A stretch of 64,000 nt of DNA, from positions 372,001-436,000 of the forward strand of contig NZ_JBHTKA010000016.1 of the NCBI RefSeq assembly GCF_042676245.1, given 5' to 3'. The stretch is from Ohtaekwangia kribbensis (GTDB lineage: Bacteria > Bacteroidota > Bacteroidia > Cytophagales > Cyclobacteriaceae). The notes below the pieces were generated by a model. That model saw only the letters and a program-made list of their open reading frames with translations. It had not been told where the DNA came from and ran no database searches. Shown piece by piece: positions 1-7,667 of the stretch. The translations under genes and the position numbers were made by a program. The stretch's first letter is position 1. Each line of letters begins with the position of its first letter.

Positions 1-1
1 G

Positions 2-226
2 GAACGCGTTGTAACGGTAGGTGTAACTGCCATTGCATGCGGTATAACTGCGAGTATACTGGGAGGAAACTACAAACTATATATACCGGGTATTCCGTTC
101 CAGGTATTCGAAACGATATCAATTTTTACAATACCGCTAACGGTGATGGCGATTCTGACAAACATTACTGCGATCAACAGGTTGCGTGATGCGAAGCGCT
201 CACTCGAATTGAAAGAAAATAAATAA
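2..226 (+). CDS. Probable CDP-alcohol phosphatidyltransferase, C-terminal fragment
   Basis: Open reading frame entering from the left edge; only the last 74 residues are visible. They form two hydrophobic helices separated by a short loop (VGVTAIACGITASIL, then ISIFTIPLTVMAILTNI) and end in a basic tail (INRLRDAKRSLELKENK). This layout matches the C-terminal membrane helices of CDP-alcohol phosphatidyltransferases, but the diagnostic DG...AR...D motif would lie upstream of the window, so the family call is inference from the tail and the neighbours. The stop is six bases before the DUF4833 gene, in the same operon as a fatty acid hydroxylase and an Aur1-like PAP2 protein. In that context it could be a phosphatidylinositol-phosphate synthase. 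An unrelated small membrane protein is not excluded. Confidence 0.5.
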   Translation, partial: ERVVTVGVTAIACGITASILGGNYKLYIPGIPFQVFETISIFTIPLTVMAILTNITAINRLRDAKRSLELKENK

Positions 227-232
227 GACACG

Positions 233-787
233 ATGAATTTTTTGATCAGTCTGTTTTTTGTCGGTGCCATGTCGTTCACACCGGCAGCACCGGAAGAAGC
301 ATGCATCTGCAAGGGACAGGAAAAATTTCCGACTCCTCCAGCCGATCAGAATACTCTCTTCTATATACAGCGCACGCCCAATACCAATACAATCATTTAC
401 GCGCTTAACTTCGAAAAGAAGGATCAGCTTGATGCCGACAATCCGGTACATCCATACTGGATACGCTACCAGGAAGAAGGACAAAAAGAAGAGTTGTCAT
501 TCATACAACGCAATTACGCGTACGGATTAAAAACCGAAGATCTTGGAAACGGTAAATATGAATTGCGCTTTGTATCCTATAAGAAACTTCCGTTTTACCT
601 CACCAAGTCTTCTCGCGATAACCAGTATCACATTCATGCCGTGATCAACAAAAAGAAAATCGAAGTGTCGCGCGTTTTTTTACAGATAGAAGGCGGATCT
701 TTCTGGTTGCCCAATGTAGTTTGTGCAGAAGTAAAAGGTGTAGATCCTGATACGGGTGTTGAAATTGTTGAACGGTTTAAACCATGA
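233..787 (+). CDS. DUF4833 domain protein, exported
   Basis: 184 residues starting six bases after the preceding stop. It begins with a short hydrophobic segment (MNFLISLFFVGAMSFTPAA) that looks like a signal peptide, then a soluble beta-rich domain. Features include LFYIQRTPNTNTIIYALNF, HPYWIRYQEEG and a C-terminal segment ending VKGVDPDTG. These match DUF4833, a family of unknown function found in Bacteroidota. Two cysteines (CICKG) sit directly after the signal region. The stop overlaps the next start as ATGA, so it is translationally coupled to the fatty acid hydroxylase gene. Its position inside a lipid-enzyme operon suggests a periplasmic accessory role in lipid handling, but no activity is known or visible. 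Confidence 0.75.
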   Translation: MNFLISLFFVGAMSFTPAAPEEACICKGQEKFPTPPADQNTLFYIQRTPNTNTIIYALNFEKKDQLDADNPVHPYWIRYQEEGQKEELSFIQRNYAYGLKTEDLGNGKYELRFVSYKKLPFYLTKSSRDNQYHIHAVINKKKIEVSRVFLQIEGGSFWLPNVVCAEVKGVDPDTGVEIVERFKP

Positions 788-1410
788 GTGCTATGAAAAA
801 GAATTTTGTTTCCAACTCGCAGGAGTCAACACGCATGTTTAAAAAAGATTGGATGGAGGCTTTGTCCAAAGTACATTTCTCTGTGCCCATCTTCATATTT
901 GCTCCGGTCGTTCTCTATTTCTCATGGCGCGCGTTTACAGTAGCGCATAACAACATATTAACCTTTATCGCGAGCTTTGCAGGTGGTCTGTTCATCTGGA
1001 CACTGACTGAATACGTATTGCATCGCTTTATATTTCACTTCGTGCCCAAGTCTCCGTGGGGACTGCGCCTGCATTTTATATTTCACGGAGTACATCACGA
1101 TTATCCCAACGACCGGTTGCGCCTGGTAATGCCTCCTTCAGTAAGTATACCCTTGGCTACCGGTTTCTATTTTCTCTTTCAATGGCTTTTGCCGTTTGAA
1201 TACCTGAACGGATTTTTCGCAGCCTTTATACTCGGATACCTGGTATATGATATATCGCATTATGCCATGCATCACCTGAATTTCAAGAACCCCATCATGA
1301 AGAAAATAAAGCAGCACCACATGCAGCATCACTATTCGGATCCGGATCGTGGCTATGGTGTAAGCTCAGCACTATGGGACAAAATATTCAGATCTGACTT
1401 TGAGAAATAA
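784..1410 (+). CDS. Fatty acid hydroxylase / sterol desaturase superfamily protein
   Basis: 208 residues with four membrane-embedded helices and the histidine clusters of the di-iron fatty acid hydroxylase superfamily: H80...H85, H101/H104/H105, H159/H163/H164 and H178/H179/H182/H183. Spacing and length fit the FA2H/Scs7-like group, which hydroxylates the acyl chain of ceramides, better than the longer sterol C-5 desaturases. The start overlaps the DUF4833 stop (ATGA), and the gene end overlaps the next gene by 11 bases, so it is part of a tightly coupled operon with a PAP2/Aur1-like enzyme. That context supports a role in 2-hydroxylation of a sphingolipid or related acyl chain in the membrane. 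The substrate is inferred, and a carotenoid hydroxylase remains an alternative. Confidence 0.8.
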   Translation: MSAMKKNFVSNSQESTRMFKKDWMEALSKVHFSVPIFIFAPVVLYFSWRAFTVAHNNILTFIASFAGGLFIWTLTEYVLHRFIFHFVPKSPWGLRLHFIFHGVHHDYPNDRLRLVMPPSVSIPLATGFYFLFQWLLPFEYLNGFFAAFILGYLVYDISHYAMHHLNFKNPIMKKIKQHHMQHHYSDPDRGYGVSSALWDKIFRSDFEK

Positions 1411-2347
1411 CACCAAATACCTCGACCTGCCTGTGTTTAATTTTACGTTAAGGCACGTGCTTGTAGCCAGCGTGGTGTCTGCTATATATATCTTGTTATC
1501 ATGGCTGCTGATCGGTTTTAAAACAGATCAACTCGTGCTGGCAGTTATATTCAGTGCGTGTTACCTGGCATCGTCCTTCACACGCAAATTCATTCTTGGC
1601 TTCTCGATCTTTATAGTTTATTGGATCATTTACGATTACATGAAAGCATTTCCGAACTATGCTTTCAACCCGGTACACATCAAGAGCTTATACGACCTGG
1701 AGAAAAGTATATTTGGTATTGCGCAGGGAGCCTCTATACTTACACCCAATGAATTCTGGCTGCAACACAGCTATACTTTTATTGATGTAATGACCGGTAT
1801 ATTTTATTTGTGCTGGATTCCCGTGCCACTGGCCTTTGCCGGGTATTTGTTCTTTAAAGACAAAGGCAGGTTTCTGGAGTTTTCGCTCACGTTTTTGTTT
1901 GTTAACCTGTTGGGCTTCGTGGTATACTATCTTTACCCGGCAGCACCACCCTGGTATGTACAGAAATTTGGTTTCGATTTTATAGCCTCAACACCGGGCA
2001 ATACCGCGGGCCTTGTTCGCTTTGATCAGTTCTTCGGTATAAATCTGTTTACATCGCTTTATGCAAAAGGCTCCAATGTATTTGCTGCGATGCCTTCACT
2101 GCATTCCGCCTATCCGCTTATTGTAACGTACATCGGATTCAAGAGCCGGTTAGGTTGGGTAAATATCATCTTCGTTACCATTACGATCGGAATCTGGTTT
2201 GCAGCCGTATACACCAGTCACCATTACGTGCTGGATGTACTGGCCGGCATATTTACAGCAGCTGTAGGCATAGGCGGTTATCATTTGTTGATGAAGAACA
2301 AACGGTATATAGCATTGATTGATAGCTATAAGAAAACGATATCCTGA
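1400..2347 (+). CDS. PAP2 superfamily, Aur1/Ipt1-like inositolphosphotransferase candidate
   Basis: 315 residues with about eight membrane helices. PAP2 motifs visible in order are PAAPPWY (residues 180-186), MPSLHSAYP (231-239, with H235) and TSHHYVLDVLAG (272-283, with H275 and D279). The combination of AAPPW and SLHSAYP is typical of the Aur1/IPC-synthase branch rather than simple phosphatidic acid phosphatases. The best start is TTG at 1400, which overlaps the preceding gene by 11 bases; no ATG occurs until residue 81, inside the membrane domain. Together with the upstream phosphatidyltransferase-like tail and hydroxylase, the likely role is transfer of a phospho-headgroup onto ceramide in the inner membrane. 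Specificity cannot be read from the sequence. Confidence 0.8.
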   Translation: MRNNTKYLDLPVFNFTLRHVLVASVVSAIYILLSWLLIGFKTDQLVLAVIFSACYLASSFTRKFILGFSIFIVYWIIYDYMKAFPNYAFNPVHIKSLYDLEKSIFGIAQGASILTPNEFWLQHSYTFIDVMTGIFYLCWIPVPLAFAGYLFFKDKGRFLEFSLTFLFVNLLGFVVYYLYPAAPPWYVQKFGFDFIASTPGNTAGLVRFDQFFGINLFTSLYAKGSNVFAAMPSLHSAYPLIVTYIGFKSRLGWVNIIFVTITIGIWFAAVYTSHHYVLDVLAGIFTAAVGIGGYHLLMKNKRYIALIDSYKKTIS

Positions 2348-2365
2348 TTTATATCGGGGAGTACA

Positions 2366-2965
2366 TTACGGGTTGAGGTAGAACCGCACACCAACACCGG
2401 CATGAAGTATATCCCAAACGGTAAGATACCCGGTATTCTGCGCATAGCTCACCAGTTTTAATTCGTTCGTTCCAATTTCATAATATCCTTCCCAAACGGA
2501 ATCGCGAACCTTGTGTCGTACTTTGCCTCCTATAAAGATATTGGCGCGTACAGCTTCACTCCACCAGTAATATCCATCCGGATACCAGGAGGGTAGATCA
2601 GAGCTATACCTTCCACCCATCGTATAGGTAAAATATGTCCCCGTTGAAAAAGGATAAATCGTAGTGGCTTTGCCGGCCCGGATTTTCCAGGGCGATGCGG
2701 TAAACTTGAGCGTTAACGTCTGGAGATCATGACCACCGATGGTGCCGGGTAAATAGCCAAATAGTATATCTACACTGGCTTTCTTATGAAAGATATCATA
2801 GCCACCACCTGCCGACAGAAAGCCTATACTCCCTGCATATTGCAAAACAAAGGAGTCTGGTATATACCACTTGTAGTGGCGCTTAAATGAGACACTGTCT
2901 TGAGCGGTAAGTGTGGCAGGGAGCGTATAGAGTATTACCAGGAGTGCAAAAGAAAAACGAATCAT
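2366..2965 (-). CDS. Hypothetical outer-membrane (beta-barrel-like) protein
   Basis: 199 residues from the preferred ATG at 2965 (MIRFSFALLVILY), which follows the upstream gene's TGA by one base. A start 24 bases earlier (2989) would overlap that gene. A cleavable signal peptide ends near TLTAQ. The mature part is rich in alternating aromatic and glycine strands (YAGSIGFLSAGGGYD, VDILFGYLPG, GTYFTYTMGGRYSS, AGVGVRFYLNP) and ends in an aromatic-containing strand, as expected of a small outer-membrane beta-barrel. No named family was recognised. It is the last gene of a four-gene minus-strand operon with a metallophosphoesterase, an LpxR-type deacylase and an ACP-like protein, so an outer-membrane lipid or envelope role is possible but speculative. 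Confidence 0.65.
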   Translation of the reverse strand: MIRFSFALLVILYTLPATLTAQDSVSFKRHYKWYIPDSFVLQYAGSIGFLSAGGGYDIFHKKASVDILFGYLPGTIGGHDLQTLTLKFTASPWKIRAGKATTIYPFSTGTYFTYTMGGRYSSDLPSWYPDGYYWWSEAVRANIFIGGKVRHKVRDSVWEGYYEIGTNELKLVSYAQNTGYLTVWDILHAGVGVRFYLNP

Positions 2966-2966
2966 G

Positions 2967-3776
2967 TCAGTAGTATATCTCTTCCACATTGTACTTATCT
3001 CCCCACAGTTTCAGAATCAGGTACATGCGCTCGTTCATGCTGGTAGATACAATGTACTGTATACCATCTTCGTAAGGCTGCGTGTTTGAATACTTGTGTG
3101 TATGGCCATGCAACGATACGGCTACCTTGGTTGACTTTTTCAGGATCCGCGCATAGGCGAGTTCCATGGCCGGATCAAAGTCATTATCGAATGGAGGTAC
3201 ATGCGATGAGACAACGGCATGTTTAAAGCTATCTCCTGCCAGTTCATTCTTAAGCCAGGTTGTATCCGGCACGTGACCATTAAAATTGTACTCACGCGAA
3301 TTCGTGTTGAGGAAAATGAATTTGAAATCATTGGTAATGAACGAGTAGTTCAGTGGTCCGTACATTTTTTCAAACACCAGTTCTCCGTTACCGGACAGAT
3401 CATGATTGCCGATTACCGCGAGGTAAGGCTTGTTCAGTTTTTTCATGATGCTGTGTATCCAATGAAACTCATCATTTATACCGAAGTCCGTAATATCGCC
3501 ATTCAGTATAACAAAGTCAGCAGTGTGCTGATTGGCGCTTGAGACAAAAGCTTCAACATCGTCATAGAAGCGTTGCGTGTCGCCCATGAGTATAAGTGTC
3601 ATGGTATCTTTACCTGCGACACGCGCTTGTATAGTCTGGATGGAGGTTGCATTCAGATTTTGTTCATTATCCGGTACAATCACTTCGTAAGGATGATATT
3701 CGAATAAGGAGCAACCACTGAGTATAAAAATGATGATAGTATGAATACTTTTTCTTCTCACAAATCTCCGCCACAT
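2967..3776 (-). CDS. Calcineurin-like metallophosphoesterase lipoprotein
   Basis: 269 residues. The N-terminus is a basic stretch, a hydrophobic core and a lipobox ILSGC (Cys22), so the mature protein is probably lipid-anchored outside the cytoplasm. The two-metal phosphoesterase signature is complete: GDTQ (65-68), NGD (92-94), GNHD (123-126), SSH, and HGHTH near the C-terminus. The family hydrolyses phosphomonoesters or diesters, and the nature of the substrate is not visible. It ends one base before the small barrel protein and starts about 50 bases after the LpxR-type gene, all on the minus strand. A lipid or headgroup phosphodiester is a reasonable guess given the LpxR neighbour. Confidence 0.85.
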   Translation of the reverse strand: MWRRFVRRKSIHTIIIFILSGCSLFEYHPYEVIVPDNEQNLNATSIQTIQARVAGKDTMTLILMGDTQRFYDDVEAFVSSANQHTADFVILNGDITDFGINDEFHWIHSIMKKLNKPYLAVIGNHDLSGNGELVFEKMYGPLNYSFITNDFKFIFLNTNSREYNFNGHVPDTTWLKNELAGDSFKHAVVSSHVPPFDNDFDPAMELAYARILKKSTKVAVSLHGHTHKYSNTQPYEDGIQYIVSTSMNERMYLILKLWGDKYNVEEIYY

Positions 3777-3825
3777 AATGTAATTTGGGTGATAGTATCC
3801 GTCTACGAAATTCTTTCTATTAGGT

Positions 3826-4806
3826 TTACAATATTAAGGTTAAAGATATATTACCAATAGCATGAGGAGATTCTCCTTTGATATCAGGCGATGAAAGCTT
3901 GTAGGTAAACGAGGCACTTACGACTTCAAAGGATACAACCCACCCGATATCCGCAGAAGTAAGAAAGCGGTTTACTACCGGGGCAGGAGCGGGTGAATGT
4001 TGCTCATTACTGTCACTGGTAAATATACCACGCTTAAAAACATTTCCTTCGATCAATGTATTGTGTAACACAATGTCAAAAGCAGGACGTATTATCAGAT
4101 ACGATTTCAGCCGCGGTGTATTGTTATAGGCAGCGTGTTGTTCTATGAATCCTGAAAAGTAAGGAGCCATTTTGCCTAGCCGTAACGTTGTGTAAAATTT
4201 AATGCCATCCCGCATCGTGCCCAACGCCACACTGGTTCCATACACGGCTTCCATGGGTTTTCGCTGGAGCAGTGACTTCTCAAAACTAACATTAAGATTT
4301 ACCAACAGGGCAGGAGACAGTTGATGATCCCATCCCATTGGTTCAGGACTTTTCGTAATCTTATGGACGTAGGTCTGCAATTGTTCGCCATACGCATATT
4401 TACCCATTACCCCGATGATCCATTCGGTCTGGATAAGATACTTGCGTTTTGGATTGGATGAATGTATGGCATGTGAGACAAACAGCGATCCTGAGTATGG
4501 GTAATCGAAAGGATCAGGTCGTGTAGCCTCTATATTTGCAGGAGTATACATCATGTGCATGGCACCCCAGCTATAGGTGTTAATACTGCTGTCGCCAGCC
4601 TTTGGCAATAAGTTATTAAAAATGGATTTAACCGGTTTTTGTCTTCGGTAAAAAACATCGATGCGGGTTCCGTTTGTATAGCCCCGGTCGGAGCCGCGAA
4701 GTGTAAACAGATCGTTATCCTCATATAGCCTGAGCATGTGCACAGGCTGCGTCTGTGCCAGAGCGTTCATCGAGAGCGCCATGAGCATAAGTAAAAGTAT
4801 ACGCAT
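3826..4806 (-). CDS. LpxR-family lipid A 3'-O-deacylase-like outer-membrane protein
   Basis: 326 residues with a signal peptide (MRILLLMLMALSMNALAQ). The mature start carries the LpxR/DUF2219 signature: YEDNDLF (28-34, with N31 D32) followed by GSDRGYTNGTRID (38-50). The rest is a string of amphipathic strands ending in ISLTLIL, consistent with the 12-stranded LpxR barrel. LpxR enzymes remove the 3'-acyloxyacyl group of lipid A at the outer membrane. Whether this one deacylates lipid A or another lipid is unknown. It begins five bases downstream of an ACP-like gene, suggesting co-translation, and is followed by the metallophosphoesterase. Confidence 0.8.
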   Translation of the reverse strand: MRILLLMLMALSMNALAQTQPVHMLRLYEDNDLFTLRGSDRGYTNGTRIDVFYRRQKPVKSIFNNLLPKAGDSSINTYSWGAMHMMYTPANIEATRPDPFDYPYSGSLFVSHAIHSSNPKRKYLIQTEWIIGVMGKYAYGEQLQTYVHKITKSPEPMGWDHQLSPALLVNLNVSFEKSLLQRKPMEAVYGTSVALGTMRDGIKFYTTLRLGKMAPYFSGFIEQHAAYNNTPRLKSYLIIRPAFDIVLHNTLIEGNVFKRGIFTSDSNEQHSPAPAPVVNRFLTSADIGWVVSFEVVSASFTYKLSSPDIKGESPHAIGNISLTLIL

Positions 4807-4811
4807 GGCAG

Positions 4812-5075
4812 TTACGACTCAGCCCATACAGTCTGTTTAAGTTCAAGATTGTATAGTATATCGTGAATGGTTTTCAAGCCATCCGGATCATCGAATAGAA
4901 TATCAGAATGCAGGGCATCTTCAATGTCAAGGATAAGCGATAGTTTCTCAGGATTGCGCAGTCCTAAATCGTGTGCAAGGTCAGCTTGCGGCTTAACGCG
5001 CGTAGCGGGAATGCCGTATTGGTATAGGATACTTTTGATCCTGTGCAGATTTTGATAGTAGTACAAATTTCTCAT
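4812..5075 (-). CDS. ACP-like small protein without the phosphopantetheine serine
   Basis: 87 residues with the acyl-carrier-protein helix pattern and length. The segment ADLAHDLGLRNPEKLSLIL aligns to the canonical ACP segment around DLGADSLDTVEL, but the attachment serine is replaced by Asn41 and the following Leu by Pro. The rest (DIEDALHSDI, DGLKTIHDILYNLEL) keeps the acidic helix II and helix IV patterns. It should therefore be unable to carry 4'-phosphopantetheine and may act as a structural or binding protein. It heads the LpxR-type operon, with five bases to the next start. A random ORF is unlikely given the preserved ACP pattern and the spacing, but the function is unknown. Confidence 0.65.
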   Translation of the reverse strand: MRNLYYYQNLHRIKSILYQYGIPATRVKPQADLAHDLGLRNPEKLSLILDIEDALHSDILFDDPDGLKTIHDILYNLELKQTVWAES

Positions 5076-5831
5076 AGAGTTTTATCATGCTTAGACGTAT
5101 ATATAGCATTGTTTATTTTAGGGACTTCTCTTGTTTTGATTCAAGTATCACCGGCTGCAGTGACATACCCCACATCAGCTGCAACCGGTATACCGCTAAT
5201 CAACTTCACGAACCATTTTCAGATATATAGTTTAATTTATTGTTTACAGGCACTTACCTTTTCGTAACGTACTATACAAGAGTATAGCAGCGTTGAAGAA
5301 ACGGCAACCGATTAAGACGCCTTCTGCCTCGGTGTCGTATCCTAACCCCAGTCTTGAAAAAAAAGTGTCATGTATAGCAAATATTTTTTTATTCAATTGT
5401 CCTATCGCTTTTCGCAGGCAGTCCTGCTTTAATTATAGCGCATGCATGCGCCATAGCCAATACAGACTTCTGTTCAAGGTACGGGCTCCGGATGCTCGAG
5501 CGATCGATACTTATTTTATAAATGCATGAGCGTATCGGTAAAGCTGTGTATAGCTTACTTTTGCTCAGGCTTCGCTGAGTGACTATTGGGGTGTTTGCAT
5601 TCAGCACTTAATATCGTTATACTATAACTTCTATTAAGTATATATTTTTAAAAACAGGGTCAGCTGTAAACATTTTACAGAGAGCAACACTGATTGACCG
5701 CGCACATTTTTTAAGTATATATACTTCATCGCTTCTGCGATAAACACGTGCGGCTTTTTGGTCAGTGATCTTTCGCTAACGCAATATTCGACTAAAATCG
5801 TTTTATAGTCTAAATACGGATAAAAAAAATA
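5076..5831. other. 756-bp stretch without a supportable gene
   Basis: Reading frames here are short, lack a plausible start context and give unconvincing protein sequence. The stretch must hold the promoter of the minus-strand ACP-like/LpxR operon near 5076-5150. A perfect 14-bp palindrome AAGTATATATACTT lies at 5713-5726, and similar TATATA-rich palindromes occur elsewhere in the window. No tRNA or stable RNA fold was recognised by eye. It may be a decayed gene or regulatory DNA. Confidence 0.5.
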
Positions 5832-6437
5832 TTAGTTTTTAAATCCGTTCGCTAAAAGATCAAGTATAATTTCCAGGCGGTCGCCTATCTTCTTAATGCG
5901 GTTATCCTCAAACAATCCCATTTCAATTCCTCTGAAAGCACAGAGCATTACGTATGCGAGATCGTCCAGGTCACCATCTTCAATTTTCTTGAACTCTTTT
6001 GTTTCAATGCCATACGAAAGTATAGCTTTCAATCCTTCGAGCTCGCGGGCTTCGTACGACTTTTTTAATTTCTTTATCAAGTTTGGATTCTCGGAGATCT
6101 CACCGAACACAATACTATAGAGTGCTGCTTTCTGCGTGAGTAACTTAATTCGATGAGAAGTAAATGCTTTCAGTTTTTCCTCCGCTGAATTTGCCTTTTC
6201 CACCGCAAGATTTACCACAGTCATAACTTCTTCCATATCTTCGCTTATTACGGCGTCAAAGATCTCGTCTTTGCTGGCATAGTAATAGTAGAGTGTGCTC
6301 TTACCCTTACCCGCAGCTTTGGCTATGTCTTCCATCGTGGTTTTGAACAAGCCAAAACGTTGAAAGAGCGCACGGGCAGCCTTCAATACTTCCGTACGAA
6401 TGGCCTCGTCCTTTGTCATATGGAGGGTCTGACTCAT
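5832..6437 (-). CDS. TetR/AcrR family transcriptional regulator
   Basis: 201 residues. The N-terminal helix-turn-helix (about residues 12-60) has the family pattern: ARALFQRFGLFKTTMEDIA, then AGKGKSTLYYYYASKDEIF. The C-terminal all-helical half is a ligand or dimer domain with no recognisable specificity. TetR regulators usually repress a neighbouring gene, but here both neighbours are separated by long gaps (756 bp downstream and 300 bp upstream), so the target is not clear. The downstream LpxR operon is on the same strand and could be one. Start ATG at 6437; a second ATG six codons in (MTKDEAI) is possible. Confidence 0.9.
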   Translation of the reverse strand: MSQTLHMTKDEAIRTEVLKAARALFQRFGLFKTTMEDIAKAAGKGKSTLYYYYASKDEIFDAVISEDMEEVMTVVNLAVEKANSAEEKLKAFTSHRIKLLTQKAALYSIVFGEISENPNLIKKLKKSYEARELEGLKAILSYGIETKEFKKIEDGDLDDLAYVMLCAFRGIEMGLFEDNRIKKIGDRLEIILDLLANGFKN

Positions 6438-6737
6438 TGAAATTTTAGACTCTATCCGTTTTCAAGTCCAAAAATACATCAAATATTTTAAAATCAACTA
6501 CCAGAACCCAATTCTTTCGTAGAATCTGTTCAAAAAACTGATGTTTTAATGTATTTCTAACACATTGAACGAATAAAAAGAATGCCAGCGTGATGCTATA
6601 GTACCCAACGACACGTTACCTGCGCATACGACAGTCGTTGTGAGAAATCATTGTAAGAACAGAACAAGATGTGAAGTCTATATAAATAGAAAGCCACGAT
6701 CTCGTGATGAGACCGTGACCATCTAAACATTATTAAC
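6438..6737. other. 300-bp intergenic stretch, no gene seen
   Basis: Between the TetR gene and the M57 protease gene, both on the minus strand. Only the hairpin at 6695-6717 was recognised. The part next to 6437 should contain the tetR promoter. No coding frame is supported. Confidence 0.5.
6695..6717 (-). terminator. Probable terminator of the M57 protease gene
   Basis: Stem-loop with arms CACGATCTC and GAGACCGTG (one mismatch, five-base loop). Read on the minus strand it is followed by a pyrimidine-rich tail (GGCTTTCTATTT). It lies 21 bases after the minus-strand stop at 6738. Confidence 0.45.
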
Positions 6738-7538
6738 CTAGTATAAAGTCGTTAAAGCTGTCTGGTCAGCAGACGTAAACGGACGATCCGTTCCGTTTGA
6801 GCACGCCAGCATCCAGGAGTTTGCAGACGGACCAGTAGGAGTTCCGCTGATGTAGATAGCGCCAACGCCAGCAGAGCCTTCGGTGCCGCCAGTTCCGCAG
6901 CTATATCTGCGTCTCATATAGTCAGTGTGACGGAAACCGATCGCGTGACCAATCTCGTGTGCTATTACCGTAGCAGCATCTGCACGTTGTGAGGAGTTGT
7001 TATAGTAATAGGTATTCAATTGGATAGGACTTGCCGGATCACCGCTGCTGGAAGGGAATCCTGCACTGAAACCAAGCGTGTTGCTTGCTTCGTAGAAAGA
7101 CAGAATCTGAATGTCGGCAGCAGAAGCATTTGTTGTTGCCTGGAACGTTAGTGTAAGTCCCAACGCGTTATAGCGGCTCAACGCTGTGTTGAACGCACTC
7201 TGCATATAGGAACCAAAACCCGGATCCATATATACATATATAGTGCGTGGTGTGCTGGTAACAATGTTCGTGGTGCGATAGTGTTCGTCTTCAGCTACTG
7301 CTGATACACTTACAGGTGAAGAGAGTTCTTCAATGTCGTGATCCGTGAGGAATACATCGTACTCTACCATGTAACCGTTTTTGTAGCGCGACAGTCCTTC
7401 GCTGGTGTCGAAACCTGCAGCGGTTAACTTCGCTACAACATCAGATGAGACTTCGTTTGATTTCGCTGCTTCCTGTTCATTACAGGAAAATGCGGCAAAG
7501 AGCATTGCCACGCAGCATGATGCGTACATCTTTTTCAT
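6738..7538 (-). CDS. M57-type HEIGH zinc metalloprotease, lipoprotein
   Basis: 266 residues. The signal sequence ends in AAFSC (Cys19), a lipobox. The catalytic domain (about 95-266) carries the metzincin-like zinc motif HEIGHAIGFRH (194-204), with ligands H194, H198 and H204 and catalytic E195, followed by TDY. This matches the dual-action HEIGH metallopeptidase (M57) family common in Bacteroidota. A proregion-like segment of about 75 residues precedes the catalytic domain. It is a single-gene unit, with a divergent S8 protease starting 129 bases upstream on the other strand, so the two secreted proteases may share a regulatory region. Substrate unknown. Confidence 0.88.
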   Translation of the reverse strand: MKKMYASCCVAMLFAAFSCNEQEAAKSNEVSSDVVAKLTAAGFDTSEGLSRYKNGYMVEYDVFLTDHDIEELSSPVSVSAVAEDEHYRTTNIVTSTPRTIYVYMDPGFGSYMQSAFNTALSRYNALGLTLTFQATTNASAADIQILSFYEASNTLGFSAGFPSSSGDPASPIQLNTYYYNNSSQRADAATVIAHEIGHAIGFRHTDYMRRRYSCGTGGTEGSAGVGAIYISGTPTGPSANSWMLACSNGTDRPFTSADQTALTTLY

Positions 7539-7667
7539 AAGTTTTTAAATTTAGGTAATGGTTAATTTTATGTGAACAAGTAAGTTATTTAGAATTAACT
7601 TCACAAGTTTTTAAATGGATTTATAGCCTAATACCGGATTAATCCGGTATATATATAGTATATAATT

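Noticed and set aside
70..312. Minus-strand open frame over the first two genes
   Set aside because: It lies antisense to clearly coding sequence, has no family features and no plausible start context.
5043..5607. Three short frames (5043-5267 plus, 5293-5529 plus, 5389-5607 minus) as small genes
   Set aside because: Their proteins are low-quality (basic/cysteine-rich, no domain), they overlap each other, and no promoter or operon context supports them.
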